Part shown: in pieces, positions 38,826 to 47,169 of the stretch
How the letters are laid out: each line of letters starts with the position of its first letter
Position numbering within the stretch: position 1 is the first letter of the stretch
Assembly: GCA_965262425.1 (NCBI GenBank)
Contig: OZ253536.1
Coordinates: 5,208,001-5,272,000, forward strand
DNA length: 64,000 nucleotides
From: CAZOZZ01 sp965262425
GTDB taxonomy: Bacteria > Acidobacteriota > Terriglobia > 20CM-2-55-15
Reading direction: 5' to 3'
Notes under the pieces: model-generated
Databases searched by the model: none
What the model was told of the DNA's origin: nothing
Seen by the model: only the letters and a program-made list of their open reading frames with translations
Position numbers and translations under genes: made by a program

Positions 38826-38854
38826 TTGACCCCGACTCCTTTTCATAGTCTTAT
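38826..38854 (+). promoter_or_regulatory. Kinase-type promoter (TTGACC-N17-TCTTAT)
   Basis: TTGACC 38826-38831, 17 nt beginning CCGACTCC, TCTTAT 38849-38854. The GTG of the kinase stub is 6 nt further, as at 53454 and 60359. Confidence 0.6.
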
Positions 38855-38860
38855 TTGGGC

Positions 38861-38908
38861 GTGATTCAGCCCGGTGCAAAATTCGGCCACTACACACTCC
38901 TCGAAGCC
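38861..38908 (+). pseudogene. Kinase N-terminal stub (16 codons)
   Basis: GTG ATT CAG CCC GGT starts VIQPGAKFGHYTLLEA, equal to the opening of PknB-type kinases in this window, and then the similarity ends. Everything after the glycine-loop approach is deleted. Confidence 0.65.
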
Positions 38909-38988
38909 AAAGGAAGAACCTCGATCCAGCAGCTGCAGATCTATTCGACGATAAACAGACTGGCTTTAAAGTCCAGTCCGCGTAGGGC

Positions 38989-41900
38989 ATGGCCCGCCGC
39001 CTGGCCCGCCGCCTGGCCAATGAGGGTTGGATGACCAGCGGTGCTGACGGGCGATCGTCCCGGAGTTCGAGCTACGACATCGACAAATTTCTCAACATTT
39101 ATGAAATCGAGGACGCCGATCTCGAGCGAATTCGGGAGTTCGGAAAGGGTCCGATTACCCGGTTGGACCGGTTTAACGAGTTGTTCTTCGGATGGGTGAG
39201 ACCACAGCCTGAGTACGAGATGTTCTTCTCCGACCCCGATCGCTTGGCCCATGCGCAGAAAATGCAGATCCGGTACTGGGAGCAGTTCTTCAAGGCTGAC
39301 GTCAATGAGGACTACCTAGCATCGCGTCGGACCGTGGGCCGGGTCCACTTCGAATTAGGCCTGACGCTCAATACCTTCGTTTCCGCCATGAACAAGTCCC
39401 TCGGAATCATGGTGGACGACCTCTACGACGGAAAGACGGGAACAAAAAGCCACGTCCAAAGCGAGTCCGTCCGTTCGATGACGAAGCTCGTTCATCTCGA
39501 TACGGCGATCGTCGTGGATACGTTTTCACGGCTGGACGCCGAAACGATCGCCGACCAGAGCGAGTTGCTCATCAGAAGATCGACGGAGGAAGAGCGTCGC
39601 GCGCGCCTCCTGAAAGATGTCGCTGTAGCCGCCAATGCAGCGGCGAGCGTTGAGGAGGCGTTGCAGGCGGCCTTGGACTGCGTGTGCGCTTTCACGCGCT
39701 GGCCTGTCGGCCACGTCTACCTTCCGGCAGTTGACGTACCACAGGGGAACGGAACGTCCGTTCTGATCTCATCGCGCCTGTGGTTCCTCCAGAATCCAGA
39801 TCAGTTTGCATCCTTCAAGAAAATTACCGAGGAGAGGAAGTTCGGGCCGGGAGAAGGGCTTCCCGGTCGTGTGTTCGCATCGATGGAGCCTGCCTGGATC
39901 GAAAATGTAATTGAGGATCCGAACTTCCCCAGGAACCGGATGGCCCAGGACCTGGGCGTGCGCTCGGCGATGGCGTTTCCGGTGACCGCGGAAGGCTCGC
40001 TGGTCGCGGTCCTGGAGTTCTATTCTTCTGAGGTCGTGTCGCCTGACCAGGACCTGCTTTCACTGATGGACGAAATCGGTGTTCAGTTGGGCTATGTCGT
40101 CGAACGTAAGCGAATAGAGGAGGCTCTTGGTGAACAGGAAGAACGATTTCGCGGCGTGACCACGGCGGCATTGAATGCAATCGTGATGATTGATCAGAAT
40201 GGCCGGGTCACGCTCTGGAATCCGGCGGCTGAGCGAATTTTCGGGTGGTCCGAGGCGGAGACTCTGGGGCGATCGGTGGAAAGCTTTCTGATCCCCCACA
40301 AACACCAGGACGCCCATGAGCGGGGTTTTCGAAATTACCTTCATACGGGACGGGGAAGGGTCGTGGGCAAGACGATGGAACTGGAAGCCTTGACGAAAGA
40401 AGGCAAGACCATCCCAGTAGATCTGTCGTTGTCTGGAATTCAAGTGAAAGGTGAACGGTGCGCGATCGGAATCTTGAACGACATCACCGAACGGCTCGCG
40501 GCCCGCAGTGGCCTGGAACAGGCCAAGAAGGAAGCGGAAGAAGCCAACAGCGCGAAAAGCGATTTTCTGGCACGAATGAGTCACGAGATTCGGACGCCCA
40601 TGAACGCCATACTCGGCATGGGACACCTGGCGCTTCAGACCAACTTGACGCCGAAACAACACGACTACGTCAGCAAGATTCAGTCCTCGTCCCGATCGCT
40701 GCTGGGAATCATCGACGACATACTCGATTTTTCGAAAATCGAAGCTGGCAAGCTGGATATTGAATCTGTCGAATTTAATCTCGAAGAAGTACTGGACAAC
40801 GTTTCCAGCCTGGTGAGCTTGCAGGCCGAGGAAAAAGGCTTAGAGGTGCTGTTCCAAACCGAAGCGGATGTTCCGATGTCGCTGATTGGGGACTCGTTGA
40901 GAGTGGGGCAGATATTGACGAATCTTTGCAGCAATGCCGTGAAGTTCACTGAACAGGGCGAGATAGTTATTGGAACGAAGGTTGTCGAACAGACTGCCCG
41001 GACCGCCAGATTACAGTTTTCGGTCAATGACACCGGGATCGGATTGACCCCGGAAGAGCAGTCGCGATTGTTTGAATCATTCAGTCAGGCGGACACCACG
41101 ACCACGCGGCGTTACGGTGGGACAGGTCTGGGACTGGCAATCTGCAAGCGCTTGACAGAGATGATGGGAGGCGAGATCTGGGTGGAAAGCAAGCCGGGAG
41201 AGGGTTCCACTTTCGCTTTCACGGCTCAGTTTGGACAGTCGATGAGGCCACAGCGCAAGGCTCGAAGGAGCGTAGACGTCGAGGAACTCAGGCATCTGGG
41301 CGGGGCGAAGATTCTTCTTGTGGAAGACAATGAAGTAAATCAGCAGGTGGCGAAGGAGGTCCTCGAGCAAGCGGGTCTGGTCGTCGAGATCGCAGAGAAC
41401 GGGCGTGTGGCGGTCGAGTCGGTGACATCAGGCCATTACGACCTGGTCTTCATGGATATTCAGATGCCGGAGATGGACGGGATTGAGGCGACTCGCCGAA
41501 TCCGAGCGTTCGCTGATGAGAGCGGGGACCCTCGATTCCGCGATCTGCCGATCGTCGCGATGACCGCAAACGCGATGGCCGGCGACCGAGAAACGAGCAT
41601 CGCCGCGGGAATGAACGACCATATCAACAAGCCGTTCGATCCCAATGAACTGTTTGCTGCTCTGACAACATGGATCCAGGGACGCGCAGTAGCCGCCGAT
41701 GTGCTGGGGCAGGCGTCAAACGAAACGATCGAAATTGCCGATACCACGTCCCCGGGAGGGATCGACAGTACAGCCAGAATTCCGCATCAGCCTGAGGTTT
41801 CTGGCGATGGACACGCGATCGATTTTACGCGGTTGGAGCGGATGATCAGAGATCCGGATCGCCGTAATAGGATGTTCGAGCTAACCGTCACGGCCAACCG

Positions 41901-42978
41901 ATCGGGTATGAGTACCCTCGAAGAAGCTGTCGAATCCCGAGACCCCGTCCGAATCCAGCAGGCGGCCCATCGTATCAAGGGCGGGGCACAGGTCGTGGGA
42001 GCGGTAGCGCTGGCGGATGCCAGCTATGCCGTTGAGCTGGCGGGACGGGACGGAAATCTCGACGGAATTGCCGAGAAGCTTGATCGTGTCATCGAGGAAA
42101 TCGCGGCTGTCGAACGTGAAGTTGGCAGGGTAACCGGGTTTAGCATGTCCGATTCCGGTGACACGCCGCGGGTGCCGTCTGCGGACGGATCGCCTGAAGT
42201 CCCGAGCAGCGCGCTGATCGTCGAATCTCAAAGGATGGTGCTCGACATTCTTGTACAGACGCTGAAGAACGCCCAACTCGAAACCGAGGGTGCAACATCT
42301 GTCCGCGAGGCGACGAGTCTGTTTGAAAAACTCCGGCCCGACCTTGTTGTTGTCGATCCCGAACTCGACGGTGCGGAATCATTCATCCAAATGATTCGTG
42401 GAGGGCCGAAGACCCCGATCCTCGTTGCCCTGCTGGACTCGGATGAAGCATGGAAGCACGCTCGGGAGTGGGGTATAGAGATCACCGTGGATCGAAGCGA
42501 AGGTCTGGAGTCGGTGACCTCCGCCATTCGGTCTTCAGTGAATATGGATCTCGACATCGACCGCGGTGAAGAAGACAGAGAGCACATCCTGGTTGTAGAT
42601 GACGATGACACCATCCGGAAGATCGTGAGCGAAAATCTCCGAAGTCTGGGTTACGCGGTCTCGGTGGCCCGAAGCGGCAAGGAGGCACTGACGGTGGTCG
42701 GCAGTAACAGCGCAATCAAAGTTGTTTTGATGGACGTGTCGATGCCCGAGATGGGCGGCATGGAGGCGCTGCGAGAAATCGTCAAGAAAACTCCGCACCC
42801 TGAGGTGATCATGCTGTCGGGAGTCGAAGACAAAGAGATTGCCCAGCAGGCCATTCATCACGGGGCATTCGACTACGTCGCGAAATCCTCAGATGCCGCG
42901 ACTCTGGCGTCCAGTATCTCGGCGTGCATCCAGCACGCGGCGTATCAGAAACGACCGTGGTGGAAGAAGATCCTGTAG
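38989..42978 (+). CDS. Globin/GAF/PAS hybrid histidine kinase with Hpt and three receiver-like domains
   Basis: The 1329-residue cytosolic protein begins with a protoglobin-type sensor (about 25-185; GRVHFELGLTLNTFVSAMNK with candidate heme His120). It continues with GAF (about 200-375), PAS (385-505), HisKA with His532 in SHEIRTPMNAILG, and HATPase (NAVKFTEQGEI, DTGIGL, GTGLGLAI). A receiver follows (VEDNEVNQ; Asp823 in FMDIQMPEMDG), then Hpt with His994 in AAHRIKGGAQ, a degenerate receiver (ALIVESQRM, VVVDPELDG) and a final receiver (VVDDDDTIR; Asp1249 in LMDVSMPEMGG). It should be a multistep phosphorelay responding to O2 or redox. ATG 39031 is an alternative start. Confidence 0.9.
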   Translation: MARRLARRLANEGWMTSGADGRSSRSSSYDIDKFLNIYEIEDADLERIREFGKGPITRLDRFNELFFGWVRPQPEYEMFFSDPDRLAHAQKMQIRYWEQFFKADVNEDYLASRRTVGRVHFELGLTLNTFVSAMNKSLGIMVDDLYDGKTGTKSHVQSESVRSMTKLVHLDTAIVVDTFSRLDAETIADQSELLIRRSTEEERRARLLKDVAVAANAAASVEEALQAALDCVCAFTRWPVGHVYLPAVDVPQGNGTSVLISSRLWFLQNPDQFASFKKITEERKFGPGEGLPGRVFASMEPAWIENVIEDPNFPRNRMAQDLGVRSAMAFPVTAEGSLVAVLEFYSSEVVSPDQDLLSLMDEIGVQLGYVVERKRIEEALGEQEERFRGVTTAALNAIVMIDQNGRVTLWNPAAERIFGWSEAETLGRSVESFLIPHKHQDAHERGFRNYLHTGRGRVVGKTMELEALTKEGKTIPVDLSLSGIQVKGERCAIGILNDITERLAARSGLEQAKKEAEEANSAKSDFLARMSHEIRTPMNAILGMGHLALQTNLTPKQHDYVSKIQSSSRSLLGIIDDILDFSKIEAGKLDIESVEFNLEEVLDNVSSLVSLQAEEKGLEVLFQTEADVPMSLIGDSLRVGQILTNLCSNAVKFTEQGEIVIGTKVVEQTARTARLQFSVNDTGIGLTPEEQSRLFESFSQADTTTTRRYGGTGLGLAICKRLTEMMGGEIWVESKPGEGSTFAFTAQFGQSMRPQRKARRSVDVEELRHLGGAKILLVEDNEVNQQVAKEVLEQAGLVVEIAENGRVAVESVTSGHYDLVFMDIQMPEMDGIEATRRIRAFADESGDPRFRDLPIVAMTANAMAGDRETSIAAGMNDHINKPFDPNELFAALTTWIQGRAVAADVLGQASNETIEIADTTSPGGIDSTARIPHQPEVSGDGHAIDFTRLERMIRDPDRRNRMFELTVTANRSGMSTLEEAVESRDPVRIQQAAHRIKGGAQVVGAVALADASYAVELAGRDGNLDGIAEKLDRVIEEIAAVEREVGRVTGFSMSDSGDTPRVPSADGSPEVPSSALIVESQRMVLDILVQTLKNAQLETEGATSVREATSLFEKLRPDLVVVDPELDGAESFIQMIRGGPKTPILVALLDSDEAWKHAREWGIEITVDRSEGLESVTSAIRSSVNMDLDIDRGEEDREHILVVDDDDTIRKIVSENLRSLGYAVSVARSGKEALTVVGSNSAIKVVLMDVSMPEMGGMEALREIVKKTPHPEVIMLSGVEDKEIAQQAIHHGAFDYVAKSSDAATLASSISACIQHAAYQKRPWWKKIL

Positions 42979-43154
42979 AGTGCGAATGCATTTTGGCAGA
43001 CTCTTTTTTCCGAAGACCGCGGTAAACGCTTCCTCGTGCTGGACACTCGCCGGCTGGCTGACCACCTGGCGGGTGCTGGGCCGGAGGGGATGAAGGCTTG
43101 GCGTAACGACGAGGTCATGACCGTCGACGTCCGTGCCCCCTGGGAGCTTTGGCC

Positions 43155-43185
43155 TATACACCAATTCATACTATATTGGTGTATA
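43155..43185 (+). promoter_or_regulatory. vapBC operator candidate
   Basis: TATACACCAAT (43155-43165) and ATTGGTGTATA (43175-43185) form an 11-bp perfect inverted repeat 19 nt before vapB. Its position fits autoregulation by VapB or VapBC. Confidence 0.65.
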
Positions 43186-43204
43186 TAGGAAGGGGGCTCG
43201 GATC

Positions 43205-43417
43205 ATGGGGCGAACGAATATCGAGATTGACGACGGACTGGTCGAAAAAGCGATGCGGTTGACCGGCGCACGGACGAAACGTGAAGTTGTGGACCTTGCA
43301 CTGCGGCGTCTGGTGGAGAAAGGACAATTGTACAGGTCGATCCGCCGTCTTCGGGGTCGGCTCACCTGGGAAGGGGGCATCGATGTTTCGCGATCATCGC
43401 GCACCGTTCGAAAGTGA
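43205..43417 (+). CDS. vapB: VapB-type antitoxin
   Basis: The 70-residue protein has the ribbon-helix-helix start MGRTNIEIDDGLVEKAMRLT, then TKREVVDLALRRLVEKG, typical of the DUF2191/VapB group. The basic C-terminal tail (LYRSIRRLRGRLTWEG) should bind the toxin. The start is ATG 43205; the frame upstream crosses the operator. It overlaps vapC by 4 nt. Confidence 0.9.
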   Translation: MGRTNIEIDDGLVEKAMRLTGARTKREVVDLALRRLVEKGQLYRSIRRLRGRLTWEGGIDVSRSSRTVRK

Positions 43418-43818
43418 TTGTCGTCGATTCCAACACCTGGGCAGATTTTTTCAATGGAACCCAGACGCCTCACGTAGAACGCCTCGAACTGGCGCTTCAG
43501 AAGGAGGAGGACATTGCCGTTCTTCCGGTAGTCATCACGGAGGTTCTCCAGGGATTTCGTTCCGACTCTGGGTTCCGACAGGCGGAGCGCGTTCTCACCG
43601 CACTGCCGGTCATTAGTCCCGATGTGGCTTGCCATGTGCGCGCGGCACGCCTGTTCCGTCGATTGAGGGCGAAAGGTACTACGGTGCGCGGAGCGGTCGA
43701 CTGCATGATCGCCCAGACGTGTCTCGATGCCGGAGCCCTGCTGTTGAGTCCCGATGGGGACTTCGCAAAGATCGCTCGCCACACATCGCTCCGTTTGTGG
43801 GAAGCTCGGGGCCGCTGA
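43414..43818 (+). CDS. vapC: VapC-type PIN-domain ribonuclease toxin
   Basis: The 134-residue PIN protein starts at GTG 43414, overlapping the vapB stop (GTGA). Acidic active-site residues are present: Asp in VVDSNTWADFF, Glu in VVITEVLQGF, Asp in AVDCMIAQTC and Asp in LLLSPDGDFAKIA. It should be an RNase held inactive by VapB. It appears intact. Confidence 0.92.
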   Translation: MIVVDSNTWADFFNGTQTPHVERLELALQKEEDIAVLPVVITEVLQGFRSDSGFRQAERVLTALPVISPDVACHVRAARLFRRLRAKGTTVRGAVDCMIAQTCLDAGALLLSPDGDFAKIARHTSLRLWEARGR

Positions 43819-44143
43819 CGACTGAGGGGGTCCGGCTGCAAGACAGGCACGCCAGGTATCTGGGCCTGTGAGCCACCCATCCACATCCGGGAGGCCGCCA
43901 ATATGATGAGATGGAAAAGATGGCCATCGCAACCGACAAGGCATCACGGCGATGCCTCTGGCCGTGTGGATATACGCGTCGCGCGCCAGAAGCGCAGTGA
44001 GCGTGGTGGCCGTCCCTGGCCACCCGTCAGGCAAGCAATCTCCGGGCTCGTTCCTCATGATTTGAGACTCGTAAAAGCCGCTGCTCGTGTTGGCCGCGAA
44101 GCGGGCACTTGATGATTCGGATCTCATCCTTTACCTCTCGCCA
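43819..44143. other. Intergenic region with a dispersed palindrome
   Basis: No gene is convincing. The only notable feature is the palindrome at 44005-44024. Confidence 0.5.
44005..44024. repeat. Second copy of the GGTGGCC-GTCCCT-GGCCACC palindrome
   Basis: Identical core to 18498-18519 with unrelated flanks. Confidence 0.5.
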
Positions 44144-45187
44144 TCAGTCCAGCAAGGTCTCCACATGTGCGGCAGCGGCGAGGGCATTGCCTTCGACGTT
44201 GTAGCCACCCTCCAGGAGCGAGACGAGTCGTCCGTCGGTGTAGTCATCAGCCAGATCCATGGCCGTGCGGGTCATGCGCCTGAACACGTCGTCCGTCAAG
44301 TTGAAGCATCCCAGTAGATCGTCCTGGCGGCTGTCGAAGCCGGCCGACACGATGATGAAATCCGGCCGGAACCTGTTCGCCGCAGACAGAAGCTTCGCGT
44401 CCCAGTGCCGCAGCATGTCCACATCGCGGGATCCGCAATCCAGGTGAGCGTTGATGTTGAGGCCGGACCCCTCTCCCTCTCCGGTCAGGGACGGGTCGCC
44501 GGTTCCAGGGTAGGCCTGCCAGTCGTGGGTGCTGAAAAAAAGCACACTCGGGTCATCGTAGAACGCGTTTTGCGTGCCGTTCCCGTGATGGTAGTCCCAG
44601 TCGATGATGAGCACCCGCCGGAAGCCGTGGACCCGCTGGGCATAGCGCGTCGCGACCGCGGCGTTGCTGTAAAAGCAGAAACCCTCCCCGGCACCCGTGT
44701 TGTTGGCGTGGTGCCCGGGAGGCCGGCTGGCGCAGAAGGCGTTCTTGACCTGCCCGCGAGCCACCGCGTCCACCGCCCCGAGGGCGCCCGCGACGGCGAG
44801 CTCGGCCACTGGACCCGTCACCTCGATGCCGCGAATCGACTCCACGTGCTCGGGCGTGTGATGGGCTCGAATGGCGGACAGGGGATCAGCCGACAGCGAG
44901 AGTGGAATCAACTCCTGGTCGAGACCTCGCTCGGCGAACACTTCCATCATCCGGACCAGACGAAGGCCTCGCTCGGGATGCGTCTCACACCGGCGGCGCG
45001 GGAGCACGTGATCCAGGTACCGGGCGTCGTAGACCAGCCCCGTGCCTGTGGCCGGCTCCCCGAGGGTTGGAGTCTCCTCGGGGGCGGGGTTTTGTCCCAG
45101 GGCGGAGATCCGCCCGAAGTCGGGGATCGCTCCGAGGCCCAGCAGTCCCTTCGAAGCGCCGGAAATGAATTCTCTTCGTGTCGTCAC
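44144..45187 (-). CDS. Tat-exported histone-deacetylase-family amidohydrolase
   Basis: The protein is 347 residues from GTG 45187, beginning TTRREFISGASKGLLGLGA, a twin-arginine signal. The HDAC core is complete: SRPPGHHANNTGAGEGFCFY, LIIDWDYHHGNGTQNAFY (zinc Asp/His), SAGFDSRQDDLLG (zinc Asp), YPGTG and the closing LLEGGYN. Bacterial members deacetylate polyamines or other N-acetyl compounds. Tat export implies a folded, zinc-loaded periplasmic enzyme, so the substrate is probably extracytoplasmic. A longer frame (to 45232) would bury the RR signal and is less likely. Confidence 0.9.
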   Translation of the reverse strand: MTTRREFISGASKGLLGLGAIPDFGRISALGQNPAPEETPTLGEPATGTGLVYDARYLDHVLPRRRCETHPERGLRLVRMMEVFAERGLDQELIPLSLSADPLSAIRAHHTPEHVESIRGIEVTGPVAELAVAGALGAVDAVARGQVKNAFCASRPPGHHANNTGAGEGFCFYSNAAVATRYAQRVHGFRRVLIIDWDYHHGNGTQNAFYDDPSVLFFSTHDWQAYPGTGDPSLTGEGEGSGLNINAHLDCGSRDVDMLRHWDAKLLSAANRFRPDFIIVSAGFDSRQDDLLGCFNLTDDVFRRMTRTAMDLADDYTDGRLVSLLEGGYNVEGNALAAAAHVETLLD

Positions 45188-45686
45188 CGTAGCCTCCCAT
45201 CGCGTGGATCCCAACGTAGCGGCCAACAGCAACAGATGCTACGCGGTCCGCATCATACCATCAGCAATTAGGGGGCAGCAGTAATTAGGGCTCTGCCCCC
45301 TGATTACCACACCGGTGGCGTGGGAGTGCTGTTCGGACTCGTCGGTGCCGCGTGGGCGAGTCGGCTCGTCGCCGATTTCTTCCTTTTACCCGGACTTCAG
45401 CGAACAGAAAATCGCGGACTGCGAGCCCAAACCTAGGAGCCCTTCTGCCGTACGGGCTCCTAGCCGACCCGTTGCCGGTTCTTCCGAAACTCCTCTCACG
45501 TAGCCTAACGGGAAACAGTAGCCGCCAACGTCGAAGGCGTCCTTAACAAGGACTTTACGTTCTTCGACACTATAGTGCTGGCGTAGCGCGCAAGGTTTTG
45601 TTCAACATGTATGTATGACGGAGTTCAACAGCTGGATGAATGACCAGATTGCTTGACGTACCTCGGATCTCAAGGAGCGAATGCCG
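45188..45686. other. Intergenic region with hairpins
   Basis: No gene is convincing. TTAGGGGGCAG (45268-45278) can pair with CTGCCCCCTGA (45293-45303). A collapsed CTAG-type element is at 45433-45463. Confidence 0.5.
45433..45463. repeat. Collapsed CTAG-type inverted-repeat element
   Basis: CTAGGAGCCC and GGGCTCCTAG face each other across 11 nt. Inverted, one side reads CTAGGAGCCCGTACGGCAG, the same terminal consensus as the element at 18156. It looks like a family B element from which the interior was deleted. Confidence 0.55.
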
Positions 45687-45728
45687 ATGAAATCGATCGT
45701 CCTGTTCTTGACTTTGATGCTGATGACT

Positions 45729-47169
45729 GAAAGTGTGCCAATCTTAGTTGGAAATTGAAACGGCTCCAAACCCTATGGTTTGATGGTATTGGAAGAAACA
45801 ACATCAAGCCTGTAAGAGAAAGGAGCCGAGATGAGCAGTCTGTTACGTTCGGTGAAGAAACGCAAGAAGTCGCGTGTGCTGGGTGAGGTCGAGGTCCTGA
45901 GCCGGGAGGAATACTCGGGACTGGAATTGGACTCGAAGGTGGAGATGATTCGGGCGTTGATCCCACTGGGGTTGATGCACGTGGAGGAGTTGCTCGACGA
46001 GGAAGTGAAGGCGTTGGCGGGTGAGCGATACGCGCGAAAGGAGGCGACGTTGAGGGGCCGGCGACACGGGAGTAATCCGGGGACCGTGGGGCTCGGGGGC
46101 CAGCGGGTGCCGGTTCGGGTGCCTCGAGTGCGCAGCGTGGCGGGCGGGGAGATTCCGCTTCGGAGCTACGAGGAACTCAGTCCGGATGGCGCGGTGAACG
46201 AACTGCTTCTCAGACGTGTGCTTTATGGGATCTCCTGCCGGAACTACGAGTCGGCCGCGGAAGCGATTCCAGGAGCCATCGGATTGTCGAGCTCGACGGT
46301 GTCTCGAGGATTCGTCCAGGCGAGTGGGGCGAAACTTCGGGAGATGCAGGAGCGGGATCTGTCGGCCGAGGACGTGGTGGCGATCTTCCTGGACGGGAAA
46401 ATGTTTGCCGACGCCACGATGGTTGTGGCCCTGGGCATCACAATTACGGGCGACAAACGCTTCTTAGGCTTCGTGGAGACGAGTACGGAGAACGAGCAGG
46501 TACTGACTCCGTTTCTCCGTTCATTGATGGAGCGAGGCCTGGACATCTCTGAAGGCGTGCTGGTGATCGTCGACGGCGGCAAAGGTCTGCGCGCGGCAGT
46601 CAAGCGGGCATTCGGTAATCGAGCCCTGGTCCAACGCTGCCAATGGCACAAACGCGAGAACGTGGTGAGCTACCTGTCGAAGACCGAGCAAGCCGCGTGG
46701 CGCAAGCGGCTTCAGCGTGCGTACCAGCGCCCGGAGTACAACGAAGCCCGGGCGGCCCTCGAACAGCTCCATGGAGAGCTCGAGGAGCGAAACCAATCGG
46801 CCGCTACGAGCCTTGAGGAAGGCCTGGAGGAGACCCTCACGTTGCATCGACTCGGCGTGTACGGGGTCCTGGGCCGTTCGTTCAAGACGACGAATTGCTT
46901 GGAATCGGTCAATGCCCTCGTCGAGGAAAGGTGCGCGAAGGTCGATCATTGGAAGAACTCGAGCCAGCGGCAGCGCTGGTTGGCGACGGCGCTCATCGAC
47001 ATCGAACCACGCTTGAGGAAGGTGATCGGCTACCGTCATCTTCCAAAGCTCCGCGAAGCCCTCAGGCGGGAGCTGAAGATTGAGGCGAAGACGTCGACGA
47101 GATCGAAGAAGAAGGTTGCGTGACCAATCGTGAGCCGTGGAGAGTTTCAACTAAGAATGGGATTGACTC
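45729..47169 (+). mobile_element. IS256-family insertion sequence, copy 1
   Basis: The 1441-bp element begins GAAAGTGTGCCAATCTTAGT and ends, inverted, GAGTCAATCCCATTCTTAGT. It is flanked by CTGATGACT (45720-45728, 47170-47178), a 9-bp duplication typical of IS256. Confidence 0.93.
45831..47123 (+). CDS. IS256-family (mutator-type) transposase, copy 1
   Basis: 430 residues with the mutator signature: Asp in AIFLDGKMFADATMV, Asp in VIVDGGKGLRAAVKRAF, the ALVQRCQWHKRENV motif and Glu in FKTTNCLESVNALVEERC. The frame is intact and the protein is identical to copy 2, indicating recent transposition. Confidence 0.95.
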   Translation: MSSLLRSVKKRKKSRVLGEVEVLSREEYSGLELDSKVEMIRALIPLGLMHVEELLDEEVKALAGERYARKEATLRGRRHGSNPGTVGLGGQRVPVRVPRVRSVAGGEIPLRSYEELSPDGAVNELLLRRVLYGISCRNYESAAEAIPGAIGLSSSTVSRGFVQASGAKLREMQERDLSAEDVVAIFLDGKMFADATMVVALGITITGDKRFLGFVETSTENEQVLTPFLRSLMERGLDISEGVLVIVDGGKGLRAAVKRAFGNRALVQRCQWHKRENVVSYLSKTEQAAWRKRLQRAYQRPEYNEARAALEQLHGELEERNQSAATSLEEGLEETLTLHRLGVYGVLGRSFKTTNCLESVNALVEERCAKVDHWKNSSQRQRWLATALIDIEPRLRKVIGYRHLPKLREALRRELKIEAKTSTRSKKKVA

